64,000 nucleotides of DNA, from assembly GCF_014083945.1 (NCBI RefSeq), contig NZ_CP046444.1, positions 1,178,001 through 1,242,000 of the forward strand, in the 5' to 3' direction. Positions 23,207 through 31,633 of this stretch are shown one piece after another (the stretch's first letter is position 1; every line of letters starts with the position of its first letter). Under the pieces are notes generated by a model, which was given only the letters and a program-made list of their open reading frames with translations, did no database searches and was not told the DNA's origin. Both the position numbers and the translations under genes were made by a program. The stretch comes from Granulicella sp. 5B5. Its GTDB lineage: Bacteria; Acidobacteriota; Terriglobia; Terriglobales; Acidobacteriaceae.

Positions 23207-23527
23207 ATGCCCACTGACATCGAAGACATCATCAAGTCCCTTCCCGCCGCCCGTCGCCGCGCCATCAAGAAGCGCGCAACCGAACTGATGGCCGAAGAAA
23301 TGACCCTGCAGGAACTCCGCCGCGCTCACGAGATGACTCAGGTCAAAATGGCAAAAAAACTCGGTGTCGCCCAGAAGCAGATATCCGAGATCGAGAAGCG
23401 TACAGACATGCACATCTCGACGCTGCGCCGCTCCATTGAGGCCCTCGGAGGCACCCTCGCTCTCGTCGCAGAATTCCCGGACCGCAAGCCCGTAAAACTC
23501 TCCGGCATCAAGGCAAAGGTCGCTTAG
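23207..23527 (+). CDS. XRE-family antitoxin (HigA-like)
   Basis: DNA-binding protein of 106 residues paired with the toxin remnant. The N-terminus is a basic amphipathic helix (SLPAARRRAIKKRATELMAE), followed by an XRE helix-turn-helix (TLQELRRAHEMTQVKMAKKL GVAQKQISEIEKR) and a short C-terminal extension (GTLALVAEFPDRKPVKL) typical of antitoxins in this position. GGAGG-like bases (AAAAAGGAGGCATAAGC) precede the ATG. With its toxin truncated it may be a relic or may regulate other loci. Confidence 0.88.
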   Translation: MPTDIEDIIKSLPAARRRAIKKRATELMAEEMTLQELRRAHEMTQVKMAKKLGVAQKQISEIEKRTDMHISTLRRSIEALGGTLALVAEFPDRKPVKLSGIKAKVA

Positions 23528-23580
23528 CCGGGCCGTTGGCAGCGGCTTCGTCTACATCGACAGGCCCACACCACCCAGCC

Positions 23581-24372
23581 CTAATTCCCCACAGGCGGCG
23601 TCAGCCGGTCAATCACAAACACCTGCACAGGATCTTTCCCACTCTCCAGCTTCAACCCAAGCTGCTCATGTAACGCCGTAAACAGCGGCGGCGGAGCATC
23701 CACGTTCGCGGACGCCACCGGCAGATCAGCGCTCCACTCCATCACCATGTCATACCGCCCCGTCAGCCCTGTCTTATCCACCACCGGCCGGCCGAGCTTA
23801 TCGGCCAGCACCACTGCCAGCTCCGGCACAGGAACATTCGTCAGCCTGAACCGCGTATCGTTCACGCTCACTCCGCTGTTGTGCCCCGTCGCCACAGTCG
23901 GCTTCAGCTTCGCCCCACCACTCGCCACCACCAGGTCATAGCTCGGCAGCACCCGGGTCTCATAGTGCCACTTCAACCCCAGGCGGTCTGCAAACAGCGC
24001 CTGCATCATCGCCCGCCGCTGCGCCACCGTCAACTCCCGCAGCCCCGCCGTATCCGCATCCAGCGTCTTCGCTTGGATATCCAGCCGCTCATGTTTCGCC
24101 CAATCCGGCAACCCCACAATCATGTCTCTCGGAACATCAAACGCACTCTCCAGAAGATTGAGCAGCGGCATGTTCTTCACATCCAGCGTATTCAGCCGCG
24201 TCCACACATGCCGGTCATCCTTCTCCATTCCGGCAGCAGCCCGTATCACCGAGACATCATAAGCAGGCAGCGCCGCATCACCTTCCGCTGCCTTCAATGC
24301 ACTCTGCGCCGACGCATGCACCGCAGCACACGCCAGCACGAGCACCAGCCCGATCATCCGCATGCGCCTCAT
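23581..24372 (-). CDS. TIGR03435/DUF3738 secreted protein
   Basis: Exported protein of 263 residues of a family strongly expanded in Acidobacteria, function unknown. A signal peptide (MRRMRMIGLVLVLACAAVHA-SA) is followed by the characteristic order: YDVSVIRAA, the block LNLLESAFDVPRDMIVGLPDW, AQRRAMMQALFADRLGLKWHYETRVLPSYDLVVA, and a C-terminal DKTGLTGRYDMVMEW ... LGLKLESGKDPVQVFVID. The next gene upstream stops within a few bases of its start region, so the two are probably co-transcribed. An alternative TTG start is at 24381. Confidence 0.9.
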   Translation of the reverse strand: MRRMRMIGLVLVLACAAVHASAQSALKAAEGDAALPAYDVSVIRAAAGMEKDDRHVWTRLNTLDVKNMPLLNLLESAFDVPRDMIVGLPDWAKHERLDIQAKTLDADTAGLRELTVAQRRAMMQALFADRLGLKWHYETRVLPSYDLVVASGGAKLKPTVATGHNSGVSVNDTRFRLTNVPVPELAVVLADKLGRPVVDKTGLTGRYDMVMEWSADLPVASANVDAPPPLFTALHEQLGLKLESGKDPVQVFVIDRLTPPVGN

Positions 24373-24382
24373 CGCATCCAAA

Positions 24383-25375
24383 CTAGCACCCCGTAATTCC
24401 AGCCTCCCCCAGACACTTCTTCAGCCCCTGCATACTCCGCCGCGTCGAGTTCTCCGAGATCTCCGCCTGCGTCTTCCCCTCGCCGCCATGCCAATGCGTC
24501 TCCAGGCTTACCGCATGGTGGTACCCATCGCGCTTCAGCGCCTTGAACTGCCTCACCCAGTCCACCAGGCCCACATCCACCGGCTCCCACTCAAACGGAT
24601 GCGCCTTCCCCGGCGTCCGGATCGCGTTCTTGCAGTGCACATGCCCAATCCGCTTCTTAGGCAGCGCATCATAGTCATTCGGATACGGCACGTCCCCCGC
24701 AAACGTCACCGAGTTCCCTGGGTCCCAGTTCAGCATAAAGTTCTTGTTCGGAATCTCCGCCAGCACCTTCGCCGCCTCCACACCCGATCCCGTATTACAC
24801 GCCATCTCGTTCTCCAGCAGCAGAACGATGTCGTCCTTCGCGCACCGCTCCGCCGCCTCCACCAGCTTCCGGTTGATCTCCGCGCGATACGGCTTCTCGT
24901 CCGCCAGCCGCCAGAAGTCGAAGCAACGAATGCGGTCGGTCCCAAAGCTCTTCGTCAACCGGACCAGCGTCTCCAGCAGCTCGGCCTGCTCCTTGTACGT
25001 AAAGTCCGCATGGAACTCGTCATGGTGCGGGCTCTCCTTCGACAGCGGCGCGCCCGGCAGGTCCACCTTGTACAGCGGGCTCGCCAGGTCCGTCACCCGC
25101 AGATTGTACTTCGCCAGGATCCCCTTCGCCTTATCGACTTCCGCGCCGCTCAACTGCGCCAGCGTCTTCCCCCACAGGCTCCGCAACTCAATCCAGTGCA
25201 GCCCAAAGTCCACCGACGCTACATGGCACGCATGCTCAAAGTCCGGCCCAATCTCATCATTGATCACCGACAACCGAAACGGGCACCCATCCTGCGCCCA
25301 CATCCCACGAGCCGACAACGCCGCCGCAGCCGCCCCGGCACCCACCACAAACTCCCTACGCGATACCGCCATCAC
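24383..25375 (-). CDS. Tat-exported sugar phosphate isomerase/epimerase-like TIM-barrel protein
   Basis: Protein of 330 residues with a twin-arginine signal (SRREFVVGAGAAAAALSA), indicating export of a folded, probably metal-containing enzyme. The body fits the xylose-isomerase-like AP-endonuclease-2 family: LSVINDEIGPDFEHACHVA, WIELRSLWGK, LENEMACNTGSG with a metal-binding Glu, NWDPGNSVTF, GHVHCKNAI and VSLETHWHGG near the end. These correspond to the Glu/Asp/His/Glu metal set. The substrate is unknown; a ketose or inositol derivative is likely. The downstream DUF3738 gene starts within about 10 bases. Confidence 0.88.
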   Translation of the reverse strand: MMAVSRREFVVGAGAAAAALSARGMWAQDGCPFRLSVINDEIGPDFEHACHVASVDFGLHWIELRSLWGKTLAQLSGAEVDKAKGILAKYNLRVTDLASPLYKVDLPGAPLSKESPHHDEFHADFTYKEQAELLETLVRLTKSFGTDRIRCFDFWRLADEKPYRAEINRKLVEAAERCAKDDIVLLLENEMACNTGSGVEAAKVLAEIPNKNFMLNWDPGNSVTFAGDVPYPNDYDALPKKRIGHVHCKNAIRTPGKAHPFEWEPVDVGLVDWVRQFKALKRDGYHHAVSLETHWHGGEGKTQAEISENSTRRSMQGLKKCLGEAGITGC

Positions 25376-25554
25376 TCCTCCTCCTGCAACGGATACCTTT
25401 TCCGTCGCGCTCCGAACTTATTCAACCGCACAAGACTGCCGTCTCAACCAAAACACTGTCAACCCCCACCCTCACCCCAAACCACCTCAACTCCAACAAA
25501 CCAAACCCCAAAACCCCCACAAAACAAATACAACTTCTCCGTCTGCACCACCTA

Positions 25555-25624
25555 TACTGAAAGTAGGGTAGAGCCTCCGCAGCCGTGGCTACTGAAAGTA
25601 GGGTAGAGCCTCCGCAGCCGTGGC
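25555..25624. repeat. Perfect 35-bp tandem duplication
   Basis: Units 25555-25589 and 25590-25624 are identical, starting TACTGAAAGTAGGGTAGAGC and ending GCAGCCGTGGC. No protein is encoded across it. Confidence 0.9.
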
Positions 25625-25668
25625 GAAACTTGGCTCACTTCGCGCACTTTGCGTGAGCGCCTTTTGCC
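25622..25668. repeat. Family-E repeat, copy 2
   Basis: GGCGAAACTTGGCTCACTTC, then GCGCACTTTGCGTGAGCG. Closely similar to the copies at 41287 and 51662. Confidence 0.75.
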
Positions 25669-25825
25669 ATCTGCCCGCCACTCTGCGACGCCTGGGACCA
25701 CTAACCCCAATCTTTCCCATATCATACCCGTAACCATATACAGAATCAGCCGCTTACCCCTAGGGTCACCCCGTAACCCGCTGATTCCACTAGATCCCTC
25801 CGCTACATAGGGAGGGGGAGAGGTA

Positions 25826-26128
25826 TCACCCGCGCCCACGCTTCCAGTCACGCCAGTCCTCAGCTGTCATCTCCCAAATCTCCGCCGGCAGCGTCCCACT
25901 CACAAACTCCTTCTCCTCCAGCCCCACCAGCAGCATCCCGGTTCTCGCGGAGATCCCTCGCGACCGCACATTGCCCACCGCCTTCTGCGTCCGCAGCACC
26001 GTAAACCCCAATACCTCGAACCAGAACCCATTCACCGCCGCCCAGCTTGCCACCGCTAAATCCGCCAGAATCAACACCGCAAAAATCCCCTTGACAGCCG
26101 CCAGCCACCAGCCTAATCTCACCTCCAT
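25826..26128 (-). CDS. Small protein with one membrane segment, function unknown
   Basis: A 100-residue frame beginning MEVRLGWWLAAVKGIFAVLI with a clear hydrophobic stretch to about residue 30. A charged second half follows (RSRGISARTGMLLVGLEEKE) and a Trp-rich end (EIWEMTAEDWRDWKRGRG). Codon use (G-ending) is like other genes here. Its ATG at 26128 lies only 12 bases from the divergent radical SAM start at 26141, so the two genes would share overlapping leader or promoter sequence, which lowers confidence. I do not recognise a family. Confidence 0.5.
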   Translation of the reverse strand: MEVRLGWWLAAVKGIFAVLILADLAVASWAAVNGFWFEVLGFTVLRTQKAVGNVRSRGISARTGMLLVGLEEKEFVSGTLPAEIWEMTAEDWRDWKRGRG

Positions 26129-26140
26129 TGAGGCGAAGAC

Positions 26141-27277
26141 ATGGCGAAAATACAATCTACCTCCGAAACCCTCTTCCCCATCCTCGACCAGTCCCCAGTC
26201 GGTCTCGCCCGCCTCGCCGCCGAAGCCACCCACGCCGACGACGGACACCTCATCGAGTTCAAGGCCATGCAGTCCCGCTCCATCCTCAACAAGTCCGTCT
26301 CCAAGCGCCAGCTCTCCCTCGCCTGGTCCATCAATCCCTACCGAGGCTGCGAGTTCGGCTGCAAGTACTGCTACGCCCGCTACACCCACGAGTTCCTCCA
26401 ACCCACCCCCATCACCACCCCGCCTAAAGGCACCTACGACGCCCCCCAGCAGCCTTGGGCCCTCGCCTTCGAGCGCGAAATCTATCTCAAAGAAAACGCC
26501 GCCTGGCTCCTCGAGCAGGAGCTCCGCGCCATCGGCAGCAACCTCGCCAAACACCACGACGAGATCGCCATCGGAACCGCCACAGACCCCTACCAACCGA
26601 TAGAGCGCCGCGTCGGCATCACGCGCTCTATCCTCGAAGTCTTCGCCAAGCAGGAAGGCCTCCGCATCGGCCTCATCACCAAGTCCAGCCTCATCACCCG
26701 CGACATCGACCTCTTCAAACAGATCGCCGCGCGCAACACGCTCGTCCTGCACATCACCATCACCACCGCCGACCGCGAGCTCGCCCGCAAGCTCGAACCC
26801 CGCGCGCCGCGCCCCGATCTCCGCTTCGACGCCGTCCGCAAGCTGCGCGAGGCCGGCCTCACCGCCGGCGTCCTCTGCTCGCCGCTCCTGCCCGGCATCA
26901 ACGATAGTTTGCAGTCGCTCGACGCCGTTGCGAGCCGTGCTGCCGCAGCGGGTGCTAGCTTCCTGGGAGCCCACCCGCTGTTCTTGAAGTCGTGTTCGCG
27001 TCCTACGTTCCTGAGCTTCGTTCGCGAACACTTCCCCGCCCTCGTCGCCGACTACCAGCGCCGCTACGCCACCGAGGACTTCGCCTCAACCGACTACCGC
27101 AACAAGATGTCCTCCCGCGCCACCCTCGTCTGCCGCACCCACGGCCTCGGCGAGCGCTCCACCGATGCTCTGCTTACCCGCGTCACCGGCCGTCACATCT
27201 ACGCCGAGCCACGCAAACAGCCCAAACCCGTCACACCCCAACAACCCGCACAAGCCACCCTCTTCGCCGCCAGCTAG
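26141..27277 (+). CDS. Radical SAM protein (SplB/PA0069-like)
   Basis: Iron-sulfur enzyme of 378 residues. The cluster motif is seen as NPYRGCEFGCKYCYARYTHE (CX3CX2C), giving the [4Fe-4S] ligands for S-adenosylmethionine cleavage. Downstream blocks include EIAIGTATDPYQPIERRVGI TR, GLITKSSLITRDIDL and LHITITTADRELARKLEPRA. This spacing fits the PA0069/Rv2578c-like radical SAM group related to spore photoproduct lyase, whose reaction is not known. It converges on the LysR gene with a four-base overlap of the two ends. Confidence 0.9.
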   Translation: MAKIQSTSETLFPILDQSPVGLARLAAEATHADDGHLIEFKAMQSRSILNKSVSKRQLSLAWSINPYRGCEFGCKYCYARYTHEFLQPTPITTPPKGTYDAPQQPWALAFEREIYLKENAAWLLEQELRAIGSNLAKHHDEIAIGTATDPYQPIERRVGITRSILEVFAKQEGLRIGLITKSSLITRDIDLFKQIAARNTLVLHITITTADRELARKLEPRAPRPDLRFDAVRKLREAGLTAGVLCSPLLPGINDSLQSLDAVASRAAAAGASFLGAHPLFLKSCSRPTFLSFVREHFPALVADYQRRYATEDFASTDYRNKMSSRATLVCRTHGLGERSTDALLTRVTGRHIYAEPRKQPKPVTPQQPAQATLFAAS

Positions 27278-28200
27278 AGAGCAAGCCGCCCACTCGCCCA
27301 CAGCAGCCGTTCGCGCAGCCAGCTATGCGCCGGGTCGGAGCTCAACCGCGGATGCCATACCGCCTGAAACGAAAACGGCGCAATCTCCACTGGAGCCTCC
27401 ATCACCCGCAGCTCCGGATTCGCACGTGCCAACTGCGCCATCGACGACGTCACCGTCAGCACCAGCTGCGTCTGCGGCACACACGTCATCGCCACACCGA
27501 AGTACGGCACACGCATCGCCCAGCGCCGCCGCCGACCAACCGCAGCAACACGCTTATCAGGAATCGACTGCACCACATCATCGAATGAAACCGCGATATG
27601 CTCCGCGTCGAGATACCGCTCCAGGCTCATCCGTTTCTGCTTCGCAAACCTGCTGCCGCTCCAAACAACGCAATAGAACCGCTCCTGGTACAGCGTCGCC
27701 GTCTGCAGATGGCGCGGCACCAGCATCTCGTCATTGGATAGCGCGATATCCAGTCTTCCCTGATCAAGCTCCGCATTGGCATTCAGGTTCCACGACACGA
27801 ACGTCATCTCAACGCGCGGCGCCTTCGGCAGAACATCGCGGCACAGGATCGGACAGAGCGCCGTCGCCACATTGTCTGGCGCAGCAATCCGAAACCGCGC
27901 CTCCTCCTTCTCCGCCGAGAACTGCGGTCGTCCAATCAGGCCCTCGATCTTAGGCAGCAGCACGTTCAGCTTCTCCTGCAGCCGCACACCCACCGGCGTC
28001 AGGCTGTAGCCCTTGGAGCCCCGTATCAGCAGGTCATCCTCAAACAGCGCACGCAGGCGGTCCAGCGTGCGGCTGGCCGCCGACTGGCTCAACAGCAGCC
28101 GGTTCGCAGCCGCCGTCACGCTGAGCTCCTCAGCAAACACGGCGAACGCGACGAGCAGGTTCAAATCTATCTGACGAAGTTGCTTCCAACGCAAGTTCAT
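27274..28200 (-). CDS. LysR-family transcriptional regulator
   Basis: Regulator of 308 residues. The N-terminal winged helix-turn-helix reads DLNLLVAFAVFAEELSVTAA ANRLLLSQSAASRTLDRLRALFEDDLLIRG, followed by a type-2 periplasmic-binding effector domain. It is divergent from the SDR gene at 28285 with an 84-base gap, the typical arrangement in which a LysR protein controls both genes. A 15-base palindrome sits immediately upstream of its start codon (28202-28216). Confidence 0.93.
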   Translation of the reverse strand: MNLRWKQLRQIDLNLLVAFAVFAEELSVTAAANRLLLSQSAASRTLDRLRALFEDDLLIRGSKGYSLTPVGVRLQEKLNVLLPKIEGLIGRPQFSAEKEEARFRIAAPDNVATALCPILCRDVLPKAPRVEMTFVSWNLNANAELDQGRLDIALSNDEMLVPRHLQTATLYQERFYCVVWSGSRFAKQKRMSLERYLDAEHIAVSFDDVVQSIPDKRVAAVGRRRRWAMRVPYFGVAMTCVPQTQLVLTVTSSMAQLARANPELRVMEAPVEIAPFSFQAVWHPRLSSDPAHSWLRERLLWASGRLAL

Positions 28201-28201
28201 A

Positions 28202-28216
28202 ATGCATAGTATGCAT
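28202..28216. promoter_or_regulatory. Putative LysR operator palindrome
   Basis: ATGCATAGTATGCAT is a perfect palindrome around one central base, placed two bases upstream of the LysR ATG in the divergent LysR/SDR gap. Autoregulation is inferred. Confidence 0.5.
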
Positions 28217-28284
28217 GGATCGCATGATGATCTGCACCCATCCCATACACGCGAACAGAATTCGCAACTCAGGAGGGTACAGTC

Positions 28285-29004
28285 ATGGCAGCAAACACAT
28301 TGGATTCCAAGCGCGTCATCGTCATCGGAGGCACCTCAGGCTTCGGCATTGCGACGGCACGTGCCGCAGCGTTAGCAGGCGCAAAGGTCACCATTGGCTC
28401 ACGCAGCCAGGCCAACATCGACAAGGCCCTCGCCACTCTGCCCAGGGGCGTCGAAGGCACCATCATCGACGCCTCCGACGAAGCCAGCATGGCCAGCACC
28501 TTCAAGCGCATCGGCGGCCTCGACCACCTCGTCTACACCGCCGGCGACGCTCTGCCCATGCAGATCGCCACCACCGAAGACGCGCGCAAGGTCTTCGAGG
28601 TCCGCTTCTGGGGCGCATACACCGCAGCCAAAGCCGCGTTCCCCTTCATTCATCCCGGCGGCTCGATCACACTCACCAACGGCATCGTCGGCGCCAGGCC
28701 GTGGAAGGGCTGGGCAGCCGTCGGAGCCGGTGCTGGCGCGCTCGAATCCCTCACCCGCGGCCTTGCGTTGGAGATGGCGCCCATCCGCGTCAACGCCGTC
28801 TGCGCCGGAGTCATCCGCACCGCGCTCTGGGACAACATGTCCGAAGCCGACCGCCAGGCCTTCTACGACCAGCAGGCCAAGGCGCTCCCCGTCGGCCGCA
28901 TCGGCGAAGGCGAGGATGTCGCGCAGACCTATCTCTACCTCATGCAATCCGGCTTCACCACCGGACAGATGGTCGTCATCGACGGCGGCGCGCTGATCGC
29001 TTAG
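28285..29004 (+). CDS. Atypical short-chain dehydrogenase/reductase lacking the YxxxK pair
   Basis: Rossmann-fold protein of 239 residues. The cofactor motif is VIVIGGTSGFGIATA, the LVYTAG strand replaces NNAG, and the end is TTGQMVVIDGGALIA, all as in SDR enzymes. Where the catalytic Tyr and Lys should stand the sequence is WAAVGAGAGALESLTRG, with Val146 and Ala150 in the usual positions. It belongs to a subgroup of SDR proteins with altered active sites, so classical dehydrogenase activity is doubtful. A strong ribosome binding site (AGGAGGGTACAGTC) precedes the ATG. Divergent from and probably controlled by the LysR protein. Confidence 0.88.
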   Translation: MAANTLDSKRVIVIGGTSGFGIATARAAALAGAKVTIGSRSQANIDKALATLPRGVEGTIIDASDEASMASTFKRIGGLDHLVYTAGDALPMQIATTEDARKVFEVRFWGAYTAAKAAFPFIHPGGSITLTNGIVGARPWKGWAAVGAGAGALESLTRGLALEMAPIRVNAVCAGVIRTALWDNMSEADRQAFYDQQAKALPVGRIGEGEDVAQTYLYLMQSGFTTGQMVVIDGGALIA

Positions 29005-29025
29005 GCCTGCAACAGGGACGTCGCC

Positions 29026-29961
29026 TTACCCACGCAGCAGCGCCTCAATCTCGGCGCGCTGCGGCATGGAGGGTGCCGTCCCCGCGCGTGTCACGGAAAT
29101 CCCCGCAGTCGCACACCCAAACCGCACAGCTTCACTCAGCGCCTTGCCTTCCAGCAAAGCCGCAGCAAAGCCGCCACAGAACGCATCACCCGCACCCGTC
29201 GTCTCCACCACCGGCCCGGCATGGAACGCCGGCACAAACACCGGCTCCCCTCCGCGCGCACAAGCTATCGCGCCACGCTCACCCAGCGTCAGGATCACCA
29301 CCTTCGGCCCACGCTCCAGCAACGCACGAGCACACACCTCAGCCTGTTCCACAGTCTCCACCGGCAACCCCGTCAACAGGGCAGCCTCGCTCTCATTCGG
29401 GGTCAGGTAATCCACTAGCGACAGCATCTCTTCACTCAGCGGCACCGCAGGCGCAGGGTTCAGAATCGTCGTCACGCCCGCAGCGCGCGCAATCTCCAAC
29501 CCACGCTGCACCGTCGCCAGCGGAAGCTCCAGCTGCACCAGCAGCACCTTCGCCCCGCGAATCGCCTCAGCCATGCGGTCCACATCCTCCGGCGTCAGCG
29601 TATAGCACGCACCCGGCACCACCACAATCGCATTGTTCCCACTCACCTCATCAATCAGAATCGCCGCCGACCCCGTTGGCACACCACCCACATCCACCAG
29701 CGAAGCCTCTACGCCGGCAGCCTCCCATGTCGCATGTGCGATCTGCCCAAATGCGTCGTCTCCCACTCGCGATGCTATCCTCACCCGCGCACCGCTCCCC
29801 TGCAGCGCCCTCGCCGCAGCCACCGCCTGGTTCGACCCCTTGCCACCCGGCCCCAGCGCCAACCCGCTGCCCAGCACCGTCTCACCCCACGCCGGCAAAC
29901 GTCCCATCCGAAACGCAACATCCGCCACAAAACTTCCCAACACCACTATCGTCTTCGCCAT
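29026..29961 (-). CDS. rbsK: Ribokinase-like PfkB carbohydrate kinase
   Basis: Cytoplasmic sugar kinase of 311 residues. The N-terminal substrate motif is GLALGPGGKGSNQAVAAARA (PfkB signature 1), then NPAPAVPLSEEMLSLVDYLTPNESEA and the ATP/anion-hole signature TTGAGDAFCGGFAAALLEGK with the catalytic Asp. The order matches ribokinase closely. It converges with the SDR gene and is divergent from DUF3050, about 70 bases apart. No ribose transporter is nearby, so the physiological sugar is uncertain. Confidence 0.88.
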   Translation of the reverse strand: MAKTIVVLGSFVADVAFRMGRLPAWGETVLGSGLALGPGGKGSNQAVAAARALQGSGARVRIASRVGDDAFGQIAHATWEAAGVEASLVDVGGVPTGSAAILIDEVSGNNAIVVVPGACYTLTPEDVDRMAEAIRGAKVLLVQLELPLATVQRGLEIARAAGVTTILNPAPAVPLSEEMLSLVDYLTPNESEAALLTGLPVETVEQAEVCARALLERGPKVVILTLGERGAIACARGGEPVFVPAFHAGPVVETTGAGDAFCGGFAAALLEGKALSEAVRFGCATAGISVTRAGTAPSMPQRAEIEALLRG

Positions 29962-30031
29962 CGCCTACTCAGCATACGGAAACTCTTCGATAACCGCATC
30001 CGCCTGAGACACCATTCGCGATAATAGAGTT

Positions 30032-30823
30032 GTGAACGCAATCGCAACACCCACCACCATCGACGCCCTCGAGTCCCGCATCGCCCCGCTGCGCAGCCGC
30101 CTCACCAGCCATCCGCTCTACGCCAGCATCCGCACGCCGCAGCACCTGCGCTTCTTCATGCAGTCGCACGTCTTCGCTGTATGGGACTTCATGTCCATCC
30201 TCAAGGCTCTACAGTCCGCACTCACCTGCGTCACCGTGCCCTGGCTGCCATCGGCCTTCCCTGAAAGCCGCCGCTTCATCAACGAGATCGTACTCGGCGA
30301 AGAGAGCGACCAGTTCGAAGGCCGCGCCATCAGCCACTTCGAACTCTACCTCGAAGCCATGCACGAAGCCGGCGCCGACACCTCTCCCATCCGCAATCTA
30401 CTCGCCTCACTCACCACCCAACCTGGCTCGCTCTCCGTCAACGACGTCGCGCTCAACATCCCCGCAATCCCCATCGCCGCCCGCGCCTTCATGAGCTCCA
30501 CCTTCCACGTCATCCGCTCCGGCAACCTCGCCGCCATGGCCGCGGCCTTCACCTTCGGTCGCGAAGACGTCATCCCCGACATGTTCCGCCACCTCGTCCG
30601 CGACCTCAACACCCAGCACTCCGGCGCCTTCGCCAAGTACATCTGGTACCTCGAGCGCCACATCGAAGTCGACGGCGAAGACCACGGCCCACTCTCTCTC
30701 CGCATGGTCGCCGACCTCTGCGGCAGCAACGAGGCTCTCTGGGAAACAGCCGCGACCGCAGCCGAATCCGCCATCGCCGCCCGCATCGCACTCTGGGACG
30801 GCATCCTCTCCCAGCTGAACTAA
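30032..30823 (+). CDS. DUF3050 family protein (heme-oxygenase-like fold)
   Basis: Protein of 263 residues starting at a GTG codon. The sequence has the conserved blocks of DUF3050: LTSHPLYASIRTPQHLRFFM QSHVFAVWDFMSILKALQ, NEIVLGEESDQFEGRAISHFELYLEAMHEAG, and a C-terminal FTFGREDVIPDMFRHLVRDL with YLERHIEVDGEDHGPLSLRM. The recurring His/Glu residues in helices suggest a diiron or heme-oxygenase-like helical bundle; the reaction is unknown. It ends just before a family-C repeat and a shared terminator with rplK. Confidence 0.85.
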   Translation: MNAIATPTTIDALESRIAPLRSRLTSHPLYASIRTPQHLRFFMQSHVFAVWDFMSILKALQSALTCVTVPWLPSAFPESRRFINEIVLGEESDQFEGRAISHFELYLEAMHEAGADTSPIRNLLASLTTQPGSLSVNDVALNIPAIPIAARAFMSSTFHVIRSGNLAAMAAAFTFGREDVIPDMFRHLVRDLNTQHSGAFAKYIWYLERHIEVDGEDHGPLSLRMVADLCGSNEALWETAATAAESAIAARIALWDGILSQLN

Positions 30824-30853
30824 ATGAAAGAGCTGAGCATTGCTCTTTTGTTT

Positions 30854-30875
30854 GTCATTCCCGCAGGGAATCTGC
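30854..30875. repeat. Family-C repeat, copy 3
   Basis: GTCATTCCCGCAGGG then AATCTGC, 31 bases after the DUF3050 stop. Confidence 0.7.
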
Positions 30876-30907
30876 TTCTCGCCCGGAGCGCCACCAAACT
30901 TCAACAG

Positions 30908-30953
30908 AAAAAGGCTGGAAGAGCGCCATCAGCGCCTCTTCCAGCCTTTTCTT
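30908..30953. terminator. Bidirectional terminator between DUF3050 and rplK
   Basis: AAAAGGCTGGAAGAG, then an inner GCGC pair and its complement CTCTTCCAGCCTTTT, flanked by A- and T-rich runs on both sides. It serves rplK on the minus strand and DUF3050 on the plus strand. Confidence 0.9.
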
Positions 30954-30969
30954 ACCTCTTCGTTACCGC

Positions 30970-31407
30970 TTACGCTACGACGTCGATACCCATCGAACGG
31001 GCAGTACCGCGGATCGTCTTCGCAGCCGCCTCAACGGTGGTCGCGTTCATGTCCGGCATCTTCACCTTGGCGATCTCCAGGATCTGCTTCTCGGTGACCT
31101 TGCCCTTCTTGTCCTTGTTCGGCGTGCCCGAGCCCTTCTCGATGCCCGCGGCCTTCAGCAGCAGCACGGGCGCCGGGGGCGTCTTCGTGATGAAGCTGAA
31201 CGTGCGGTCCGCATAGACCGTAATCACAACCGGAACGGTCATGCCGGCCACGGCGGGGTCCTTGCTCGTGCGCTCGTTGAACTGCTTGCAGAACTCCATG
31301 ATGTTGACCTGCGCCTGACCGAGCGCGGGACCGACCGGCGGTGCCGGCGTCGCCTTGCCCGCCGTAATCTGCAGCTTGACGTACCCTGTTACCTTCTTCG
31401 GTGCCAT
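30970..31407 (-). CDS. rplK: 50S ribosomal protein L11
   Basis: Protein of 145 residues of the GTPase-associated centre. It begins [20 protein letters not shown] and continues [27 protein letters not shown], with the C-terminal rRNA-binding domain ending ARSMGIDVV. It is followed on its strand by a strong terminator instead of rplA, so the usual rplK-rplA coupling is lost. It lies about 225 bases after nusG. Confidence 0.98.
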   Translation of the reverse strand: MAPKKVTGYVKLQITAGKATPAPPVGPALGQAQVNIMEFCKQFNERTSKDPAVAGMTVPVVITVYADRTFSFITKTPPAPVLLLKAAGIEKGSGTPNKDKKGKVTEKQILEIAKVKMPDMNATTVEAAAKTIRGTARSMGIDVVA

Positions 31408-31596
31408 TGTCCTTATCCTTCTTTATGCCGCGGGCTCTGCTCAGCAGGCCACGCGCGATTTTTCAAACATCAGTAGCGAAGTCTTATCTGTCTTCTCACT
31501 ACTGTCTACTGTCTGTTTCTCGGGAGTTAGAAGGTCCGGTGAAGCGGCCGGGCTGCGTCTCCCAAAACTTTCGGGCGTTCGTGGATCAGGCGGTTT

Positions 31597-31631
31597 CTAC
31601 TCCCTATTCCCTGCTCCTCATTCCCTGCTTT
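31597..31631. repeat. Family-D pyrimidine repeat in the nusG-rplK gap
   Basis: TACTCCCTATTCCCTGCTCC, continuing TCATTCCCTGC, directly precedes the nusG stop codon position. Confidence 0.7.
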
Positions 31632-31633
31632 TA

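Larger units (their letters stand above)
25376..25825. other. Intergenic region with tandem and family-E repeats
   Basis: No gene in 450 bases. It holds a perfect two-copy 35-bp tandem repeat (25555-25624) running straight into a family-E repeat (25622-25668). The left part is C/A-rich and unstructured. Confidence 0.5.

Noticed and set aside
26130-27031. Upstream extension of the minus-strand frame that ends at 25826
   Set aside because: Beyond the ATG at 26128 it is the antisense of the radical SAM gene, Glu/Gly/Val-rich without motifs; only the 100-residue end was kept.
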